Assembly (NCBI GenBank): GCA_913058575.1
Contig: CAJXRF010000007.1
Location: forward strand, 36,469 to 100,468
DNA length: 64,000 bases
Reading direction: 5' to 3'
Source: an uncultured Bermanella sp.
GTDB lineage: Bacteria; Pseudomonadota; Gammaproteobacteria; Pseudomonadales; Oceanobacteraceae
In this document: positions 39,553 through 49,792 of the stretch, one piece after another
Layout of the letters: each line of letters opens with the position of its first letter
How positions within the stretch are numbered: the stretch's first letter is position 1
Notes under the pieces: model-generated
What the model was told of the DNA's origin: nothing
What the model saw: only the letters and a program-made list of their open reading frames with translations
The model's database searches: none
Program-made: the position numbers and the translations under genes

Positions 39553-40755
39553 ATGCAGTCCAAAATACTCACGGCATTTTGCCTTTGTTTAGTTTTCGCG
39601 TTTCCCGCTTTTGCTGCGGATATCCAACTCAACGGCTTTGCCTCTGTAGTCATGGGAATAGACATTGAGGACGACGGTGAGGATGCAGGCCTTGATGAAT
39701 CACCCTATAACGAACGTACCGTGGACAACCTCCAAGAGTCAAAAGTGGCCCTGCAATGGACAGCTAATCTTGAGCCTGGCATTCGCTTTGTAGGACAAAC
39801 AATGGCAAGGGGCAACGCTTCAAGTGGCTTTGATATGAATTACGACTGGGCTTACTTTGATTTTAACGTGGGGGACTCAGGTAAGTTTAAAGCAGGCCGA
39901 CTGAGAATTCCTTTTTACAAGTACTCTGATTATTTAGATGTGGGTTATGCCTATCACTGGATCACACCACCCGAATCCATGTATAGCCTCAGCTTCTCCA
40001 ACATGGACGGCATTGGTTATCAGCAAAACTTTGAAGGAATGGGCCTCGAACAATCTGTAAACGTTGTACTAGGTAGCTATCAGGGAGATCTCTCGATTGC
40101 CACAGAAACTGTAGCCAGTAAACTTGAAAATTTAATGGCTGTTAACTGGTCAGCCTCAATGGGAGACCACGAATTTTACGCCGCCTATGCTCAAGCAGAC
40201 GTATATATGCCTGCAACCTTATTGGCCACAGCCACTGCAATTGCAGCTGATGGAAATGACGTCTCGATTAATGGGGATTACGGTCACTTTGTAGGGATTG
40301 GTTACAAAGGGGTCTTTGGGGACGCAGCGTTATTTGCCGAATACAGCATGGTGGGTATTGATGATTCCATATTGTCAGACTCAGCAGGTGGTTATATTGG
40401 TGTTAGCTACAATATGGATGACTACACATATCATTTAACTTATGGATTCTCAAAATCTGATAGTAAATCCATAGATGCTGCCTCAAGCGTTTCATTAGAT
40501 TTAAACCAAGATGGTAATGTTGACGCTATAGACAATGCCTTTGCCCAGCCAACTCTTGATGCCACCACCGAAAGTTTGGGCGAAGGAGATGACAGTACTA
40601 TTACTCTTGGGGTACGCAAAGATGTCGGTGCCAGCACTGCTTTAAAGCTTGAGCTCTCCATGTACACAGAAGACAAGATACAAGTAGCAGGAGATGCTGC
40701 CAAATCAGAAAAAGAATTCACCACCCTTAAATTCGCCATTGAAACCATGTTTTAG
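39553..40755 (+). CDS. outer-membrane porin
   Basis: 400 residues with a signal peptide (ends AFAA at about 21) and a beta-barrel pattern of alternating residues ending in FAIETMF, a C-terminal aromatic typical of porins. KFKAGRLRIPFYKYSDYLDVGYAYHWITPPESMYSL resembles porins found beside PstS-like genes in marine gammaproteobacteria. CAGGAGA lies before the start. Substrate unknown; an aspartate-rich segment DLNQDGNVDAIDNA near 310 looks like a calcium loop. Confidence 0.82.
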   Translation: MQSKILTAFCLCLVFAFPAFAADIQLNGFASVVMGIDIEDDGEDAGLDESPYNERTVDNLQESKVALQWTANLEPGIRFVGQTMARGNASSGFDMNYDWAYFDFNVGDSGKFKAGRLRIPFYKYSDYLDVGYAYHWITPPESMYSLSFSNMDGIGYQQNFEGMGLEQSVNVVLGSYQGDLSIATETVASKLENLMAVNWSASMGDHEFYAAYAQADVYMPATLLATATAIAADGNDVSINGDYGHFVGIGYKGVFGDAALFAEYSMVGIDDSILSDSAGGYIGVSYNMDDYTYHLTYGFSKSDSKSIDAASSVSLDLNQDGNVDAIDNAFAQPTLDATTESLGEGDDSTITLGVRKDVGASTALKLELSMYTEDKIQVAGDAAKSEKEFTTLKFAIETMF

Positions 40756-40766
40756 GAGGAATAATC

Positions 40767-41186
40767 ATGAAGACATTAATTAGTTCAGTTATTCTAATCC
40801 TAACGATGCTCTTTTCTACTTTCGCTTATTGTGAAGTAGAAATAATAGTCCACCCATCCAACGCTTCAGCCATGGATAAAGACGCCATCAAGCGTATTTT
40901 CCTAGGCAAAACCCGGGCATTCCCAGGTGGTGGTGAAGCCGTGCCGGTTAGCCTTAAAGAAGGCAGCCCAGAAAACGCTGACTTTACCAAAAGCGTTTTA
41001 TCAAAAACTCCCAAACAGCTAAAAGCCTATTGGGCAAAAATGGTATTTACCGGTAAAGGCACCCCACCACGCCAAATGGACAGCCCAAGTAAGTTGCTTG
41101 AGCTTATTGCCGCCAACCCAAGTTTAATTGGTTTTGTACCAGCCGGTACCGCCAACGCAACTGTTAAAGTGGTGGGTAAATTTTAA
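40767..41186 (+). CDS. small PstS-like periplasmic protein
   Basis: 139 residues with a signal peptide (ends AYCE). VEIIVHPSNASAMDKDAIKRIFLGKTRAFPGGGEAVPVSL matches short phosphate-binding PstS-like proteins, with only one lobe. A strong AGGAGGA site precedes it, and it lies 11 bases after the porin, so both are co-expressed. No ABC transporter follows; function of such porin-PstS-like pairs is not settled. Confidence 0.8.
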   Translation: MKTLISSVILILTMLFSTFAYCEVEIIVHPSNASAMDKDAIKRIFLGKTRAFPGGGEAVPVSLKEGSPENADFTKSVLSKTPKQLKAYWAKMVFTGKGTPPRQMDSPSKLLELIAANPSLIGFVPAGTANATVKVVGKF

Positions 41187-41226
41187 CAAATAAACCTTAG
41201 TCACTTTGCAAAAAAACAAAGCAAAT

Positions 41227-41254
41227 AAAAAACGCTACCTAGGTAGCGTTTTTT
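41227..41254. terminator. bidirectional terminator
   Basis: AAAAAACGCTACCTAGGTAGCGTTTTTT, a perfect palindrome of 28 bases between the convergent PstS-like gene and metH. Confidence 0.85.
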
Positions 41255-41292
41255 ATTTCTAAAATGCTAAGCTAAAAGCAGTTAACCCTGAG

Positions 41293-43992
41293 TTATTCTT
41301 CATAACCCAATGCAGGTCGCAACCAACGCTGAGCGGTGCTCATGTCCCAGTTTTTACGCTGCGCATAATCTTCCACCTGGTCTTTATTAATTTTACCCAA
41401 GGCAAAATAACGCGATTCAGGGTGAGCGAAATACCAACCACTCACAGAGGATGCAGGATACATGGCGTAGCTGTCGGTTAGTTCACAACCAATTTCATCT
41501 TTCACGTTTAAAAGGCTAAACAAGCTCGCCTTCTCACTGTGCTCAGGGCATGCAGGGTAACCCGGTGCGGGGCGAATGCCCTGATATTTTTCAGAAATCA
41601 GCTCACTGTTATCCAAGTTTTCATCGCTGGCATAACCCCAATGAAGTGTGCGCACTTCTTTATGCATCACTTCAGCAAAGGCCTCGGCAAAACGGTCAGC
41701 CAAGGCCTTAACCAAAATGGCACTGTAATCATCTAGCTTGTCTTCATATTCTTTGGCAAGAGACTCAGCCCCATGGCACGTTACCACAAAGCCTCCCATG
41801 TAATCTTTTACAGCGCTACTTTTAGGAGCCACAAAGTCAGCTAAAGAACGATAGGCTCGATCACTTGGACGTTGAGTTTGCTGGCGCAAGTGATGCAAAG
41901 TCGTCGCCACTTCATTACGGGACTCGTTCGTATACAACTCGGTACTATCCCCTTCTACTCCTGCGGCTGGATAAAATCCAATCACACCATGACAAGATAA
42001 TAATTTCTCATTAACAATTTTATCTAGCATCACCAAAGCATCTTTATACAATTTGGTAGCTTCTTCACCCACTACCTCATCGGTTAAAATACCAGGGTAT
42101 TTTCCGTGTAATTCCCATGTAATAAAGAACGGCGTCCAATCAAAATTCTCACGAATTTTATCAAGCGGATAATCACGAAATACTTTTTCACCAATAAAGG
42201 AAGGCGTCACCGGCTGGTAATCAGCCCATTGCATGTCGGCGCCATTAGCGCGAATTAAATCCAAACTTGAAAAGCTTTTCTTACCCCGTTTACGGGCGTT
42301 TTTCTCACGCACATCAATGTATTCTTGGCGTAAATCACTTACAAACTTTTCTTTCTTATCTGACAATAACGCTGTGGCCACCGGTACCGATTTAGAGGCA
42401 TCCAATACGTGCACAGTGACGCCATTATATTTCTCTTCAATTTTAACCGCTGTATGCACCTTAGAAGTGGTGGCACCGCCAATTAATAATGGCTGAGTCA
42501 TGCCGCGCTGTGTCATCATTTCAGCAATGGTCACCATTTCATCAAGGGACGGTGTGATAAGCCCAGACAAGCCAATAATATCGGCATTATGCTTAACCGC
42601 AGCATCCAAAATATCTTCAGGTGGCACCATAACGCCTAGGTCAATTACCTCGTAATTATTACAAGACAATACAACTCCCACAATATTTTTGCCGATATCG
42701 TGCACATCGCCTTTTACCGTGGCCATAATAATCACGCCATTATTGGTGCTGGTATTGCCGGTACGTTTCTTTTCTTCTTCTATATAGGGCAGCAAGTAAG
42801 CCACGGCTTTTTTCATTACTCGGGCACTTTTCACCACTTGTGGTAAAAACATTTTACCGGCGCCAAATAAATCCCCCACCACGTTCATACCGATCATGAG
42901 ATTATTCTCAATCACTTCGATGGGTTTATCCGCTTCTTGGCGGGCTTCTTCGGCATCGTCTTCAATGAATTCAGTAATGCCTTTTACAAGCGCGTGGGTA
43001 ATGCGCTCTTGTAGTGAGCCTTCACGCCACTTTAATTTGTCGCTTTCTTTTTGCTCAACCGATTGCCCTTTTAAAGACTCGGCAAAATCCACTAAACGCT
43101 CAGCCGCATCAGAGCGCCTGTTTAGTACTACATCTTCAACACACTCTAAAAGATCTTTAGGAATGTCATCGTAAATGGTTAGCATGCCGGCATTCACAAT
43201 GCCCATGTCCATGCCATCTTTAATGGCGTAATACAAAAATACAGAGTGCATGGCTTCACGCACGATGTCGTTACCACGGAACGAGAATGACATGTTGGAG
43301 ACACCACCAGAAACCTTGGCCCCAGGTAAGTTTTCCTTTATCCATTTAGTGGCGGCAAAAAAGTCAACGCAATAGTTATCGTGGTCTTCTATACCAGTGG
43401 CCACCGGGAAAATATTCGGGTCAAATACGATGTCTTGCGGGGCAAAACCGACAATATCTACCAGTACATCGTATGAACGCTGACAAATTTCAATACGGCG
43501 TTGGTAAGTATCGGCTTGGCCTTTTTCATCAAACGCCATGACCACAGCAGCAGCACCATACATATTAATAATACGGGCCTGTTCAATGAATTTTTCTTCC
43601 CCTTCTTTTAAAGAGATAGAGTTGACAATGGCCTTACCTTGTACACATTTTAAACCCTCTTCAATGATCTCCCATTTAGAGGAATCGATCATAAAAGGCA
43701 CACGCACAATATCTGGCTCAGCGGCCAACAAATTTAAATAACGCTTCATGGCGGCCTTGCCATCTAACATGGCATCATCCATGTTCACATCAATAATTTG
43801 CGCGCCGTCTTCCACTTGAACGCGAGCAATATCAACCGCCGCTTCGTAATCTTCTTCTTGAATTAAACGCGCAAATTTACGCGAACCGGTCACGTTTGAA
43901 CGCTCACCTACATTCACAAAACCCGTGGTGTCGTTCACCACTAGCTGCTCTAAACCACTTAACACCATGTCAGGAACTTGTTTAATGCTCAT
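41293..43992 (-). CDS. metH: methionine synthase, pterin/cobalamin/activation part
   Basis: 899 residues equal to residues from about 330 to the end of E. coli MetH. Order: pterin-binding TIM barrel ([24 protein letters not shown]), cobalamin cap and Rossmann domain with the cobalt-ligand motif [11 protein letters not shown], and the AdoMet-dependent reactivation domain with [15 protein letters not shown]. The homocysteine-binding barrel is missing here and is encoded by the upstream gene; stop and start overlap in TAATG. The complex therefore forms from two chains. Confidence 0.93.
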   Translation of the reverse strand: MSIKQVPDMVLSGLEQLVVNDTTGFVNVGERSNVTGSRKFARLIQEEDYEAAVDIARVQVEDGAQIIDVNMDDAMLDGKAAMKRYLNLLAAEPDIVRVPFMIDSSKWEIIEEGLKCVQGKAIVNSISLKEGEEKFIEQARIINMYGAAAVVMAFDEKGQADTYQRRIEICQRSYDVLVDIVGFAPQDIVFDPNIFPVATGIEDHDNYCVDFFAATKWIKENLPGAKVSGGVSNMSFSFRGNDIVREAMHSVFLYYAIKDGMDMGIVNAGMLTIYDDIPKDLLECVEDVVLNRRSDAAERLVDFAESLKGQSVEQKESDKLKWREGSLQERITHALVKGITEFIEDDAEEARQEADKPIEVIENNLMIGMNVVGDLFGAGKMFLPQVVKSARVMKKAVAYLLPYIEEEKKRTGNTSTNNGVIIMATVKGDVHDIGKNIVGVVLSCNNYEVIDLGVMVPPEDILDAAVKHNADIIGLSGLITPSLDEMVTIAEMMTQRGMTQPLLIGGATTSKVHTAVKIEEKYNGVTVHVLDASKSVPVATALLSDKKEKFVSDLRQEYIDVREKNARKRGKKSFSSLDLIRANGADMQWADYQPVTPSFIGEKVFRDYPLDKIRENFDWTPFFITWELHGKYPGILTDEVVGEEATKLYKDALVMLDKIVNEKLLSCHGVIGFYPAAGVEGDSTELYTNESRNEVATTLHHLRQQTQRPSDRAYRSLADFVAPKSSAVKDYMGGFVVTCHGAESLAKEYEDKLDDYSAILVKALADRFAEAFAEVMHKEVRTLHWGYASDENLDNSELISEKYQGIRPAPGYPACPEHSEKASLFSLLNVKDEIGCELTDSYAMYPASSVSGWYFAHPESRYFALGKINKDQVEDYAQRKNWDMSTAQRWLRPALGYEE

Positions 43993-45026
43993 TACTTCGC
44001 CCCTTTTGTCGGTATGGCTCTTGGCTTGTACTGGTCAGCCAATTTCTTCAGTTCACTAATGTGTTCAGGTGTGGTGCCGCAACAGCCACCTATCACATTC
44101 ACATGCCCTTCTGACAAAAACGGGCGAACCTGATCGGCCATTTCACCAGGGGTTTGATCGTATTCACCAAACTCATTAGGCAAGCCCGCATTGGGGTGAG
44201 CAGAAATTAAACAGGTGGCGTTTTTATCCAGCGCTTTAATATGCGGCAACATATCGTCTGCCCCCAGTGCGCAGTTCAAACCGATGCTTAAAAGGTTGCC
44301 GTGCATGAGCGACACCCAAAATGCTTCGGGTGTTTGGCCAGATAAGGTACGGCCACTGGCATCGGTAATGGTGCCCGAGATCATCACAGGCGTGTCTAAA
44401 TCTCGCTCCTGCTTCATTTTAAGTACCGCAAACAAAGCCGCTTTGGCGTTTAACGTATCAAATACGGTTTCAATCATAATAATGTCAGACCCGCCATCCA
44501 TTAAGGCATTGGCAGCTTGATAATAGGCGGCTACTAATTCATCAAAGGTCACTAAACGCATGCCAGGATCATTCACATCAGGCGACATGGAAGCCGTACG
44601 GTTAGTGGGGCCCAAACACCCCACCACATAACGGGGCTGATCTGGTGTTTTTTTAGTCCATTTATCGGCGCTGCGACGGGCGCACTGGGCCGACTCATAG
44701 TTTATTTTATAAACAGCGTCTTCCAGTGCGTAATCGGCTTGTGCAATGGTAGTACCACTGAAGGCATTGGTACTGGCGAAATCGGCGCCTATGGCAAAGT
44801 AAGAATCGTGAATTTCTTCAATCACATCTGGGCGAGTAATAGACAGTAAATCGTTGTTACCCTTAAGCGGGCTAGCATGGTCTTCAAAGTGGCCTTTACG
44901 GAAATCGGCTTCTTCAAGGGTATACTGCTGAATAGAGGTACCCATGGCACCATCAAGTACCATGATGCGTTTAGCAAGGGCACTGTTTAATTCGTTTACA
45001 ACCGAGCGGTTCATTTTTGTATCCAT
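43992..45026 (-). CDS. methionine synthase, homocysteine-binding part
   Basis: About 344 residues from the ATG at 45026 ([10 protein letters not shown]; the track start is too early). The homocysteine methyltransferase barrel shows [13 protein letters not shown] at the start and the zinc ligands in [10 protein letters not shown] and [11 protein letters not shown]. It corresponds to the first third of E. coli MetH. No sequencing-type frameshift joins the two ORFs: the second has its own ATG and both ends look natural. Overlap of one base with the downstream part. No cobalamin riboswitch was seen upstream. Confidence 0.9.
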   Translation of the reverse strand: MDTKMNRSVVNELNSALAKRIMVLDGAMGTSIQQYTLEEADFRKGHFEDHASPLKGNNDLLSITRPDVIEEIHDSYFAIGADFASTNAFSGTTIAQADYALEDAVYKINYESAQCARRSADKWTKKTPDQPRYVVGCLGPTNRTASMSPDVNDPGMRLVTFDELVAAYYQAANALMDGGSDIIMIETVFDTLNAKAALFAVLKMKQERDLDTPVMISGTITDASGRTLSGQTPEAFWVSLMHGNLLSIGLNCALGADDMLPHIKALDKNATCLISAHPNAGLPNEFGEYDQTPGEMADQVRPFLSEGHVNVIGGCCGTTPEHISELKKLADQYKPRAIPTKGAK

Positions 45027-45205
45027 GGAGCGGTAAATGCCGCGAATTATACTTAAATCCCCCCTATACAGATAGTGAGATAGGCTCAAGCCCAACATGA
45101 ATACCACTCACCCTATTTCAAAATATATTGAAATACCTTTTATTGGGTTTGTAACCCGCTAAAAAATGGGTAAAGTGAACACCCAATATTATTTGAGTGC
45201 CATTG

Positions 45206-45520
45206 ATGCAAATTTACGATCTGTTTTGGGTGTTGTTTATCGCCCTGCTGGGCTGGGTATGGTGGATTGAACGGGGCATCATGCAATGGGCCTATGGCTA
45301 TGCCAAAAAATACTGCCATGAAAATGATATACAACTGTTAGATGACAATATTCGTTTAAGCAGCATGAAACTTAAAAAGAATTCAGCCAGTAAATGGAAA
45401 ATAGCCCGCTGTTTTAAGTTTGAGTTCACCTCCACAGGCGAACAACGCTACGAAGGTAAAATAGAAACCCTGGGTAGCCGCATAAACAATATACAGCTAG
45501 AGCCTTTTCGAATTGGCTAA
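45206..45520 (+). CDS. DUF3301 protein
   Basis: 104 residues. One N-terminal membrane segment (about 5-25, LFWVLFIALLGWVWWIERG) and the DUF3301 block AYGYAKKYCHENDIQLLDDNIRL ... RCFKFEFTSTGEQRYEGKIETLG. Function unknown. ATG at 45206 preferred to the GTG three codons earlier. Divergent from metH. Confidence 0.78.
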   Translation: MQIYDLFWVLFIALLGWVWWIERGIMQWAYGYAKKYCHENDIQLLDDNIRLSSMKLKKNSASKWKIARCFKFEFTSTGEQRYEGKIETLGSRINNIQLEPFRIG

Positions 45521-45533
45521 ATCGCCTCTTACA

Positions 45534-45725
45534 TCAATTTAGATAGTCCTTGTATTGCTTACAGCCGTAATACCGCACAGAGTTTTTTTCGGTGATTTTT
45601 TTAGCAATCAGGACATCCCCTTTCCAAATTTTCACCACCGCCTTACTGCCCGACTTATTGGTTTCGTATTCGTGATCATCATTCAGTCTAATATTGTCAA
45701 ATTCAGTTTTCATTATGAGATGCAT
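45534..45725 (-). CDS. 63-residue hypothetical protein
   Basis: Start ATG at 45725 preceded by CAGGAG at 7 bases, a good ribosome-binding site. The product is basic (KSGSKAVVKIWKGDVLIAKK) with probable beta strands and no motif I recognise. Convergent with the DUF3301 gene. Confidence 0.5.
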   Translation of the reverse strand: MHLIMKTEFDNIRLNDDHEYETNKSGSKAVVKIWKGDVLIAKKITEKNSVRYYGCKQYKDYLN

Positions 45726-45955
45726 TCAACGACTCCTGTTAATTACCATACAAATTAAAGTAAAACAGCCAACCCAATAAAACAATCACTATTGGTTTTA
45801 TCCCTCTGCCCCGGAATTAAACAATTGACCTATAAAGCCTGCAAGCTGACCTAATATGCCAAGACCTTTATTAAAATTAGGCATACTCTTTACTAAAGCG
45901 TAATAAGTTAAACAGCTAAAATGCTCAACCCCTAAAGCCAAACGGTAAATTCATA

Positions 45956-46942
45956 GTGAACAAAATTAAGGCGCTGCTGATCACGCTATTCGTAGTGGCG
46001 GCCATACTCGTTGCAGGGTACTTTTATCTATTACACCCAACAACCATTGCACAACCAAGCCTTAGCGCCACTTTACAAACGCAAACTATTACAATTAATG
46101 GCCACAAACGAACTTACCATTATTACCTTCCTGAAAACGTCAAAGCTACCCCAGCCCTAGTGTTTGTTTTTCACAGCTCCTTATCCAACGGCAATACCAT
46201 ACGCCAACGCACGGCCTACCAATTTGATGTAATAGCCGATAAAAAAGGGTTTATCGTGGTGTACCCAGATGGATACCAACGCCACTGGAACGACTGCCGA
46301 GCCAGCGCCGATTATGCAGCCAATACCGAGAATATTAATGACGTAAAATTTGTAAGCAAAATAATTGATTGGTTCGCCACCCAACATCAAATTAACACCA
46401 AAAGAGTGTACGCAACCGGATACTCCAACGGTGGCCATTTAAGCTTTCGCCTAGCCATGGAAACACCCAACTTAGTAGCCGCCATCGCTCCCATCGCCGC
46501 CAACTTACCCATTGATAAAAATCTTGATTGTAAAAAATCAGGGCAACCCGTAGCAGTAGCTTTATTTAACGGCACAGCCGATGCGTTTAACCCTCACCAC
46601 GGTGGGCTGGTTTCTATTCTAGGGAATGATAGCCGCGGCAAAGTACTCTCATCGCAAGACACTATTAATTATTGGCTTAACTTAGCGGGCTACCAAAACA
46701 GCATAGGTGTTAAAAAGCAGTTGAGTGATATTAATTTACAAGACAGCTCCACCGTAGAAAAATCAACCTGGATTCAAGATAGCGGACCAGAAATAAGCCT
46801 TTATACCCTACAAGGGGGCGGTCACACTATTCCATCAAAACGGGTTAGGCTGGGTGGTTTGTTTGGTCAAACCAATGGGGACATTGAGGCTGCGCATGAG
46901 GTATGGAAATTTTTCGAACGGGATTGGCAGCAGGATCGGTAA
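45956..46942 (+). CDS. esterase of the PHB depolymerase / feruloyl esterase type
   Basis: 328 residues, GTG start, N-terminal membrane anchor or signal (1-25). Alpha/beta hydrolase: the nucleophile serine lies in ATGYSNGGHLSF, the aspartate in LFNGTADAFNPHHGG and the histidine in LQGGGHTIPS. PALVFVFHSSLSNG and VVYPDGYQRHWNDCRA match the LpqC/poly(3-hydroxybutyrate) depolymerase family. Exported; true substrate not determinable. Stands alone. Confidence 0.82.
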   Translation: MNKIKALLITLFVVAAILVAGYFYLLHPTTIAQPSLSATLQTQTITINGHKRTYHYYLPENVKATPALVFVFHSSLSNGNTIRQRTAYQFDVIADKKGFIVVYPDGYQRHWNDCRASADYAANTENINDVKFVSKIIDWFATQHQINTKRVYATGYSNGGHLSFRLAMETPNLVAAIAPIAANLPIDKNLDCKKSGQPVAVALFNGTADAFNPHHGGLVSILGNDSRGKVLSSQDTINYWLNLAGYQNSIGVKKQLSDINLQDSSTVEKSTWIQDSGPEISLYTLQGGGHTIPSKRVRLGGLFGQTNGDIEAAHEVWKFFERDWQQDR

Positions 46943-47283
46943 GCATATTCTTCACATAAAGGCATACTTCACTACCAGCTAGCATATCCAGTACGCCCAT
47001 TAAACTTCTTTAAAGTCAGGTTAAATCCATAGCCATTATTATTATTTCGAATGAGTAGCAATCTCATAAGAGTATAAAATCAGTTCTAGTTTTTCAGCTA
47101 CAACCATTAGGAAGCTTCCCTTTACCACCTGAAAATCTAAAGGCTTTTCTACGCGCCACACCCCTGAGGTGTAATTAGTTTTTGCACAAAATCATATAGT
47201 TCTGCGAACTAACTTGCCTGAATGAAAAGAATTTATTGTACAATTACCAGCTCAATCTTCACGCATCAATTAAGGGAATAATC
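46943..47283. other. intergenic stretch before the lipoprotein pair
   Basis: About 340 bases without a convincing gene. The only signal I see is TTGCCT and TACAAT (47214-47244, 19 bases apart) as a possible promoter for the lipoprotein gene that follows. Confidence 0.35.
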
Positions 47284-47906
47284 ATGTTACGCCTGAGTAT
47301 TATATTCTGTATTTTACTGATTACCGCCTGCTCACAGACCAAGGTCGTTGAATACGGCGTTATTGAGCCTGAACTGCGTCTTGTTCAAGAAGATTTATTA
47401 AACCTCACTCAAGAGCAGCTTGAAGAGAAGTACCTTAATAAAAGAGTGACGTTACTTAAAGTCAAAAGCAGCGGCTGCATGATGCAGGCTGGATCGTCAA
47501 ACCAATGTAAGCGTGGTTACCGGCTCAAAGATACCCTCCATACCCTATTGTAGTGTCGACCCCCTTATATTTGAATTTTGAAAAACGATCCCACCAACGC
47601 TATGTAAATGATTTTGGCAGTACACGTACTATGCCAACAGATGAGCAATTGGCACAACTTATTCATGTAGATGAAATGGTAGCGCAGCAGGTTTGTACCC
47701 ACCCTATATACGCTCCACAGGGTAATGTATCCCCGCGTAACCCTGACAAACCCTGGCAGGGTTGTGAGCTTACTTACCCTACACAGTTCACCGGTATAGT
47801 TTTTAGTATCACAACGGTTAAGAAGCGTAAATATCGTGACCCAATTGTAAGACTTCACATAATTCCAACAGGATTTCGCTATCAATACGAAAAAACCTGG
47901 TTTTAA
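47284..47906 (+). pseudogene. lipoprotein gene with frameshift (first of two paralogues)
   Basis: ATG 47284 has AAGGGA before it and encodes a lipoprotein signal with lipobox ITAC. The frame ends at 47553, but the next frame continues YPPYPIVVSTPLYLNFEK and then HQRYVNDFGS...GIVFSITTVKKRKYRDPIVRLHIIPTGF, which aligns with NPIAVDIYANK and QRFSKGSYIEG...GKIIAIGQYDGRISMVIRPKGL of the downstream paralogue. So one gene is split by an indel at about 47510-47530. Either a real pseudogene or a base-calling error. Function unknown; the end looks like an OB-fold strand pattern. Confidence 0.75.
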
Positions 47907-47930
47907 CCTTACAGAAATCCAAGCCTACAT

Positions 47931-47960
47931 AAAAAGGGCCATTACTCATGGCTCTTTTTT
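47931..47960 (+). terminator. terminator after the frameshifted lipoprotein gene
   Basis: AAAAAGGGCC-ATTACTCAT-GGCTCTTTTTT, one G-U pair, T run at the end. Confidence 0.75.
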
Positions 47961-48224
47961 ACAAGCCTTCAATATATTCTTTTGTTAATATCCAACGCCC
48001 TATTCAAGATTCCAAAATAATTAAATTTGTCACTCAGAAAAATTTTCTTCAGTTTTTAATTTAGTAGTATTAAATCACCATAAGAATTTGAACTAGAAAC
48101 CCCTCCTCAAAACAAGACCCAATACACACCTCAAAAACCCAACACAGGCCCTATCACTAGCCTCCACTATTGGTAAAATGACCATCATTAATAAAATTTA
48201 TTTAACAGCGATAGGGAATCAAAT
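47961..48224. other. intergenic stretch between lipoprotein paralogues
   Basis: AT-rich, no ORF with a start site, no RNA recognised. Together with the terminator it separates the two paralogues, so they are independently transcribed. Confidence 0.35.
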
Positions 48225-48812
48225 ATGTCGGCTAAAGCGAACCTTTTAAACCCCAAGGTTTTTAAGTTAATAGGCGTAACAATAGCGATTGCCTTACTCA
48301 CCGCCTGCAGCCCCAATCTCACTGTTCTAGGCACCATTGATGAAACCCTATTACTGACCAAAGAAGAAATTCATACAATGGGATTTGAAACCTTTAAAAA
48401 AGAATATCTTGGTAAAGAAGTCACCATCACAGGTGTAGACCCACTTGGAAAAGGCGGTGGTTTTAATCCAGCCAAAGGCCAGTGCAATATTGCATACGCA
48501 AGCCCTGCTATTCGTAAAAATGACCGCTTTATCAGTGACAACCCTATCGCTGTAGATATTTACGCTAACAAAACACCCAGTCATGCACTTAGGCAGCGCT
48601 TCAGTAAAGGTAGTTATATTGAAGGTGGCTTAGATTATGATCAAGAAATTAACCTACCCATGGAGGTTTGTACAAACTGTGAATGGAATGCAAATGATAA
48701 AAGCTGCTTTTATAACAGCCCAAATACTGTTATTACTGGTAAAATAATAGCTATTGGACAATATGATGGTCGAATTAGTATGGTCATTCGCCCGAAAGGC
48801 CTTGCTTACTAA
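48225..48812 (+). CDS. lipoprotein (intact paralogue)
   Basis: 195 residues; hydrophobic segment then lipobox LTAC at about residue 28. Shares with the upstream broken copy the pattern LLTKEE..., EYLGKEVTITG, a QC pair and a C-terminal TGKIIAIGQ...MVIRP. Five or more cysteines (CNIAYAS, VCTNCEW, SCFYN) suggest disulfides in the periplasm. The two similar strand regions look OB-like. No known family identified. Confidence 0.6.
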   Translation: MSAKANLLNPKVFKLIGVTIAIALLTACSPNLTVLGTIDETLLLTKEEIHTMGFETFKKEYLGKEVTITGVDPLGKGGGFNPAKGQCNIAYASPAIRKNDRFISDNPIAVDIYANKTPSHALRQRFSKGSYIEGGLDYDQEINLPMEVCTNCEWNANDKSCFYNSPNTVITGKIIAIGQYDGRISMVIRPKGLAY

Positions 48813-48833
48813 CACTCCTCCGCATCAAAAAAC

Positions 48834-48863
48834 ATCCCTGATGAATTAAATCGATCAGGGGAT
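48834..48863 (+). terminator. hairpin after the intact lipoprotein gene
   Basis: ATCCCTGAT / ATCAGGGGAT with a bulge, followed by TATTT. Moderate terminator. Confidence 0.5.
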
Positions 48864-48988
48864 TATTTCTAGATTACGCTGACATCATGTTTTCTGAAAT
48901 ACTAATTGGCATGACATCCACATCTTTACTAATGATATATTCTTCACCCTCAGCCAAGGCAAACTGTGGAAAAATAACCAATTCTTTT

Positions 48989-49541
48989 TCATTGCACTTT
49001 AATACACCTTAACAATGCTGCGCCGTCTAGCAGAGCCTGAGATTTAAATCGGCCCTCCCAGAACCTTCCCTTACATTTATCTTCTTTGTTGGCTTGCCGC
49101 GTAATACTTTCATTTAGGCAGCGCATAAACCAATTAATATTCATTAGGCGGCCGCGCCATTTTTTACTATTTCGCCCACTAATTACAATTCAACTTTTAG
49201 TAATACATCACCACCTTGATAACGGGCCACCAACGGGGGCGCTTTAAATAACTGCGTCCAGCGTGCAATCACCTCATCCCTTTCAAGCTTATTGGCTTCC
49301 ACTTCATTGACACACAATACAATATGAAAATGATTCGACATAATTGCATAGGAACACACCTCTATGCAGCAGAGATTACTTAGTTGCTTCATCTTGTCGG
49401 CAATCCACTACCGTCTATGATCGTAGTTTTGTTTTCTATAAGCGTCATAGCCACACAAAAAAGCGCGGCGCACACAACGATTTACCACATGGTAGACGGC
49501 GTATCGGATAAACTAACTTGATCTTGGCGGGCGCGGGTCAT
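48989..49541 (-). pseudogene. decayed REP-associated-type (HUH, Y1) transposase
   Basis: Start ATG 49541 with GAGGAG before it encodes MTRARQDQVSLSDTP; after a frameshift the reading continues YHVVNRCVRRAFLCGYDAY and DHRR-stop-WIADKMKQLSNLCCIEVCSYAIMSNHFHIVLCVN, then, past two more stops, [39 protein letters not shown]. The HFH is the metal-binding HUH motif and the order matches IS200-like/RAYT enzymes. At least one frameshift and several stops: inactive. A short open frame just downstream (ending 48874, ...DVMPISISENMMSA) may be another gene remnant. Confidence 0.85.
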
Positions 49542-49602
49542 GAAAATCTCCTCTGGCTAAAAAAAGCCTAGATGAGATTATGGGGAGTGCAAGTAAGTGC
49601 TG

Positions 49603-49647
49603 GGTGTCCTTAAATCTGTCAGTGATGGGTGTCCTTTAATCTGTCCG
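49603..49647. repeat. tandem 19-base repeats beside the transposase relic
   Basis: GGGTGTCCTTAAATCTGTC and GGGTGTCCTTTAATCTGTC, 6 bases apart, just upstream of the dead transposase. Likely part of the element's end sequences. A partly similar string (GCCTGACACCTTTAATCC) occurs at about 51604, at the broken edge of the orphan effector piece. Confidence 0.6.
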
Positions 49648-49792
49648 AAGCCACCCTCCCAGTCTGGTTCGCCACTCACAAAATACAGTAGTGAGTTATC
49701 TACTGCACTCTTGGCTGAATCTTCATTGTTGGCCATAGGTCATTCCTTTTTTACCCGTTAAATTTTAAACATTAATCGGTTTCACAAATTAA

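Noticed and set aside
45027-45205. Cobalamin or SAM/SAH riboswitch before metH
   Set aside because: No conserved core of any of these riboswitches is present.
49579-49736. Possible small protein starting MANNEDSAKSAVDNSLLY
   Set aside because: A stop follows after 19 codons. One extra base would give a longer protein-like frame that runs into the repeat, so it may be a gene remnant, but evidence is too thin.
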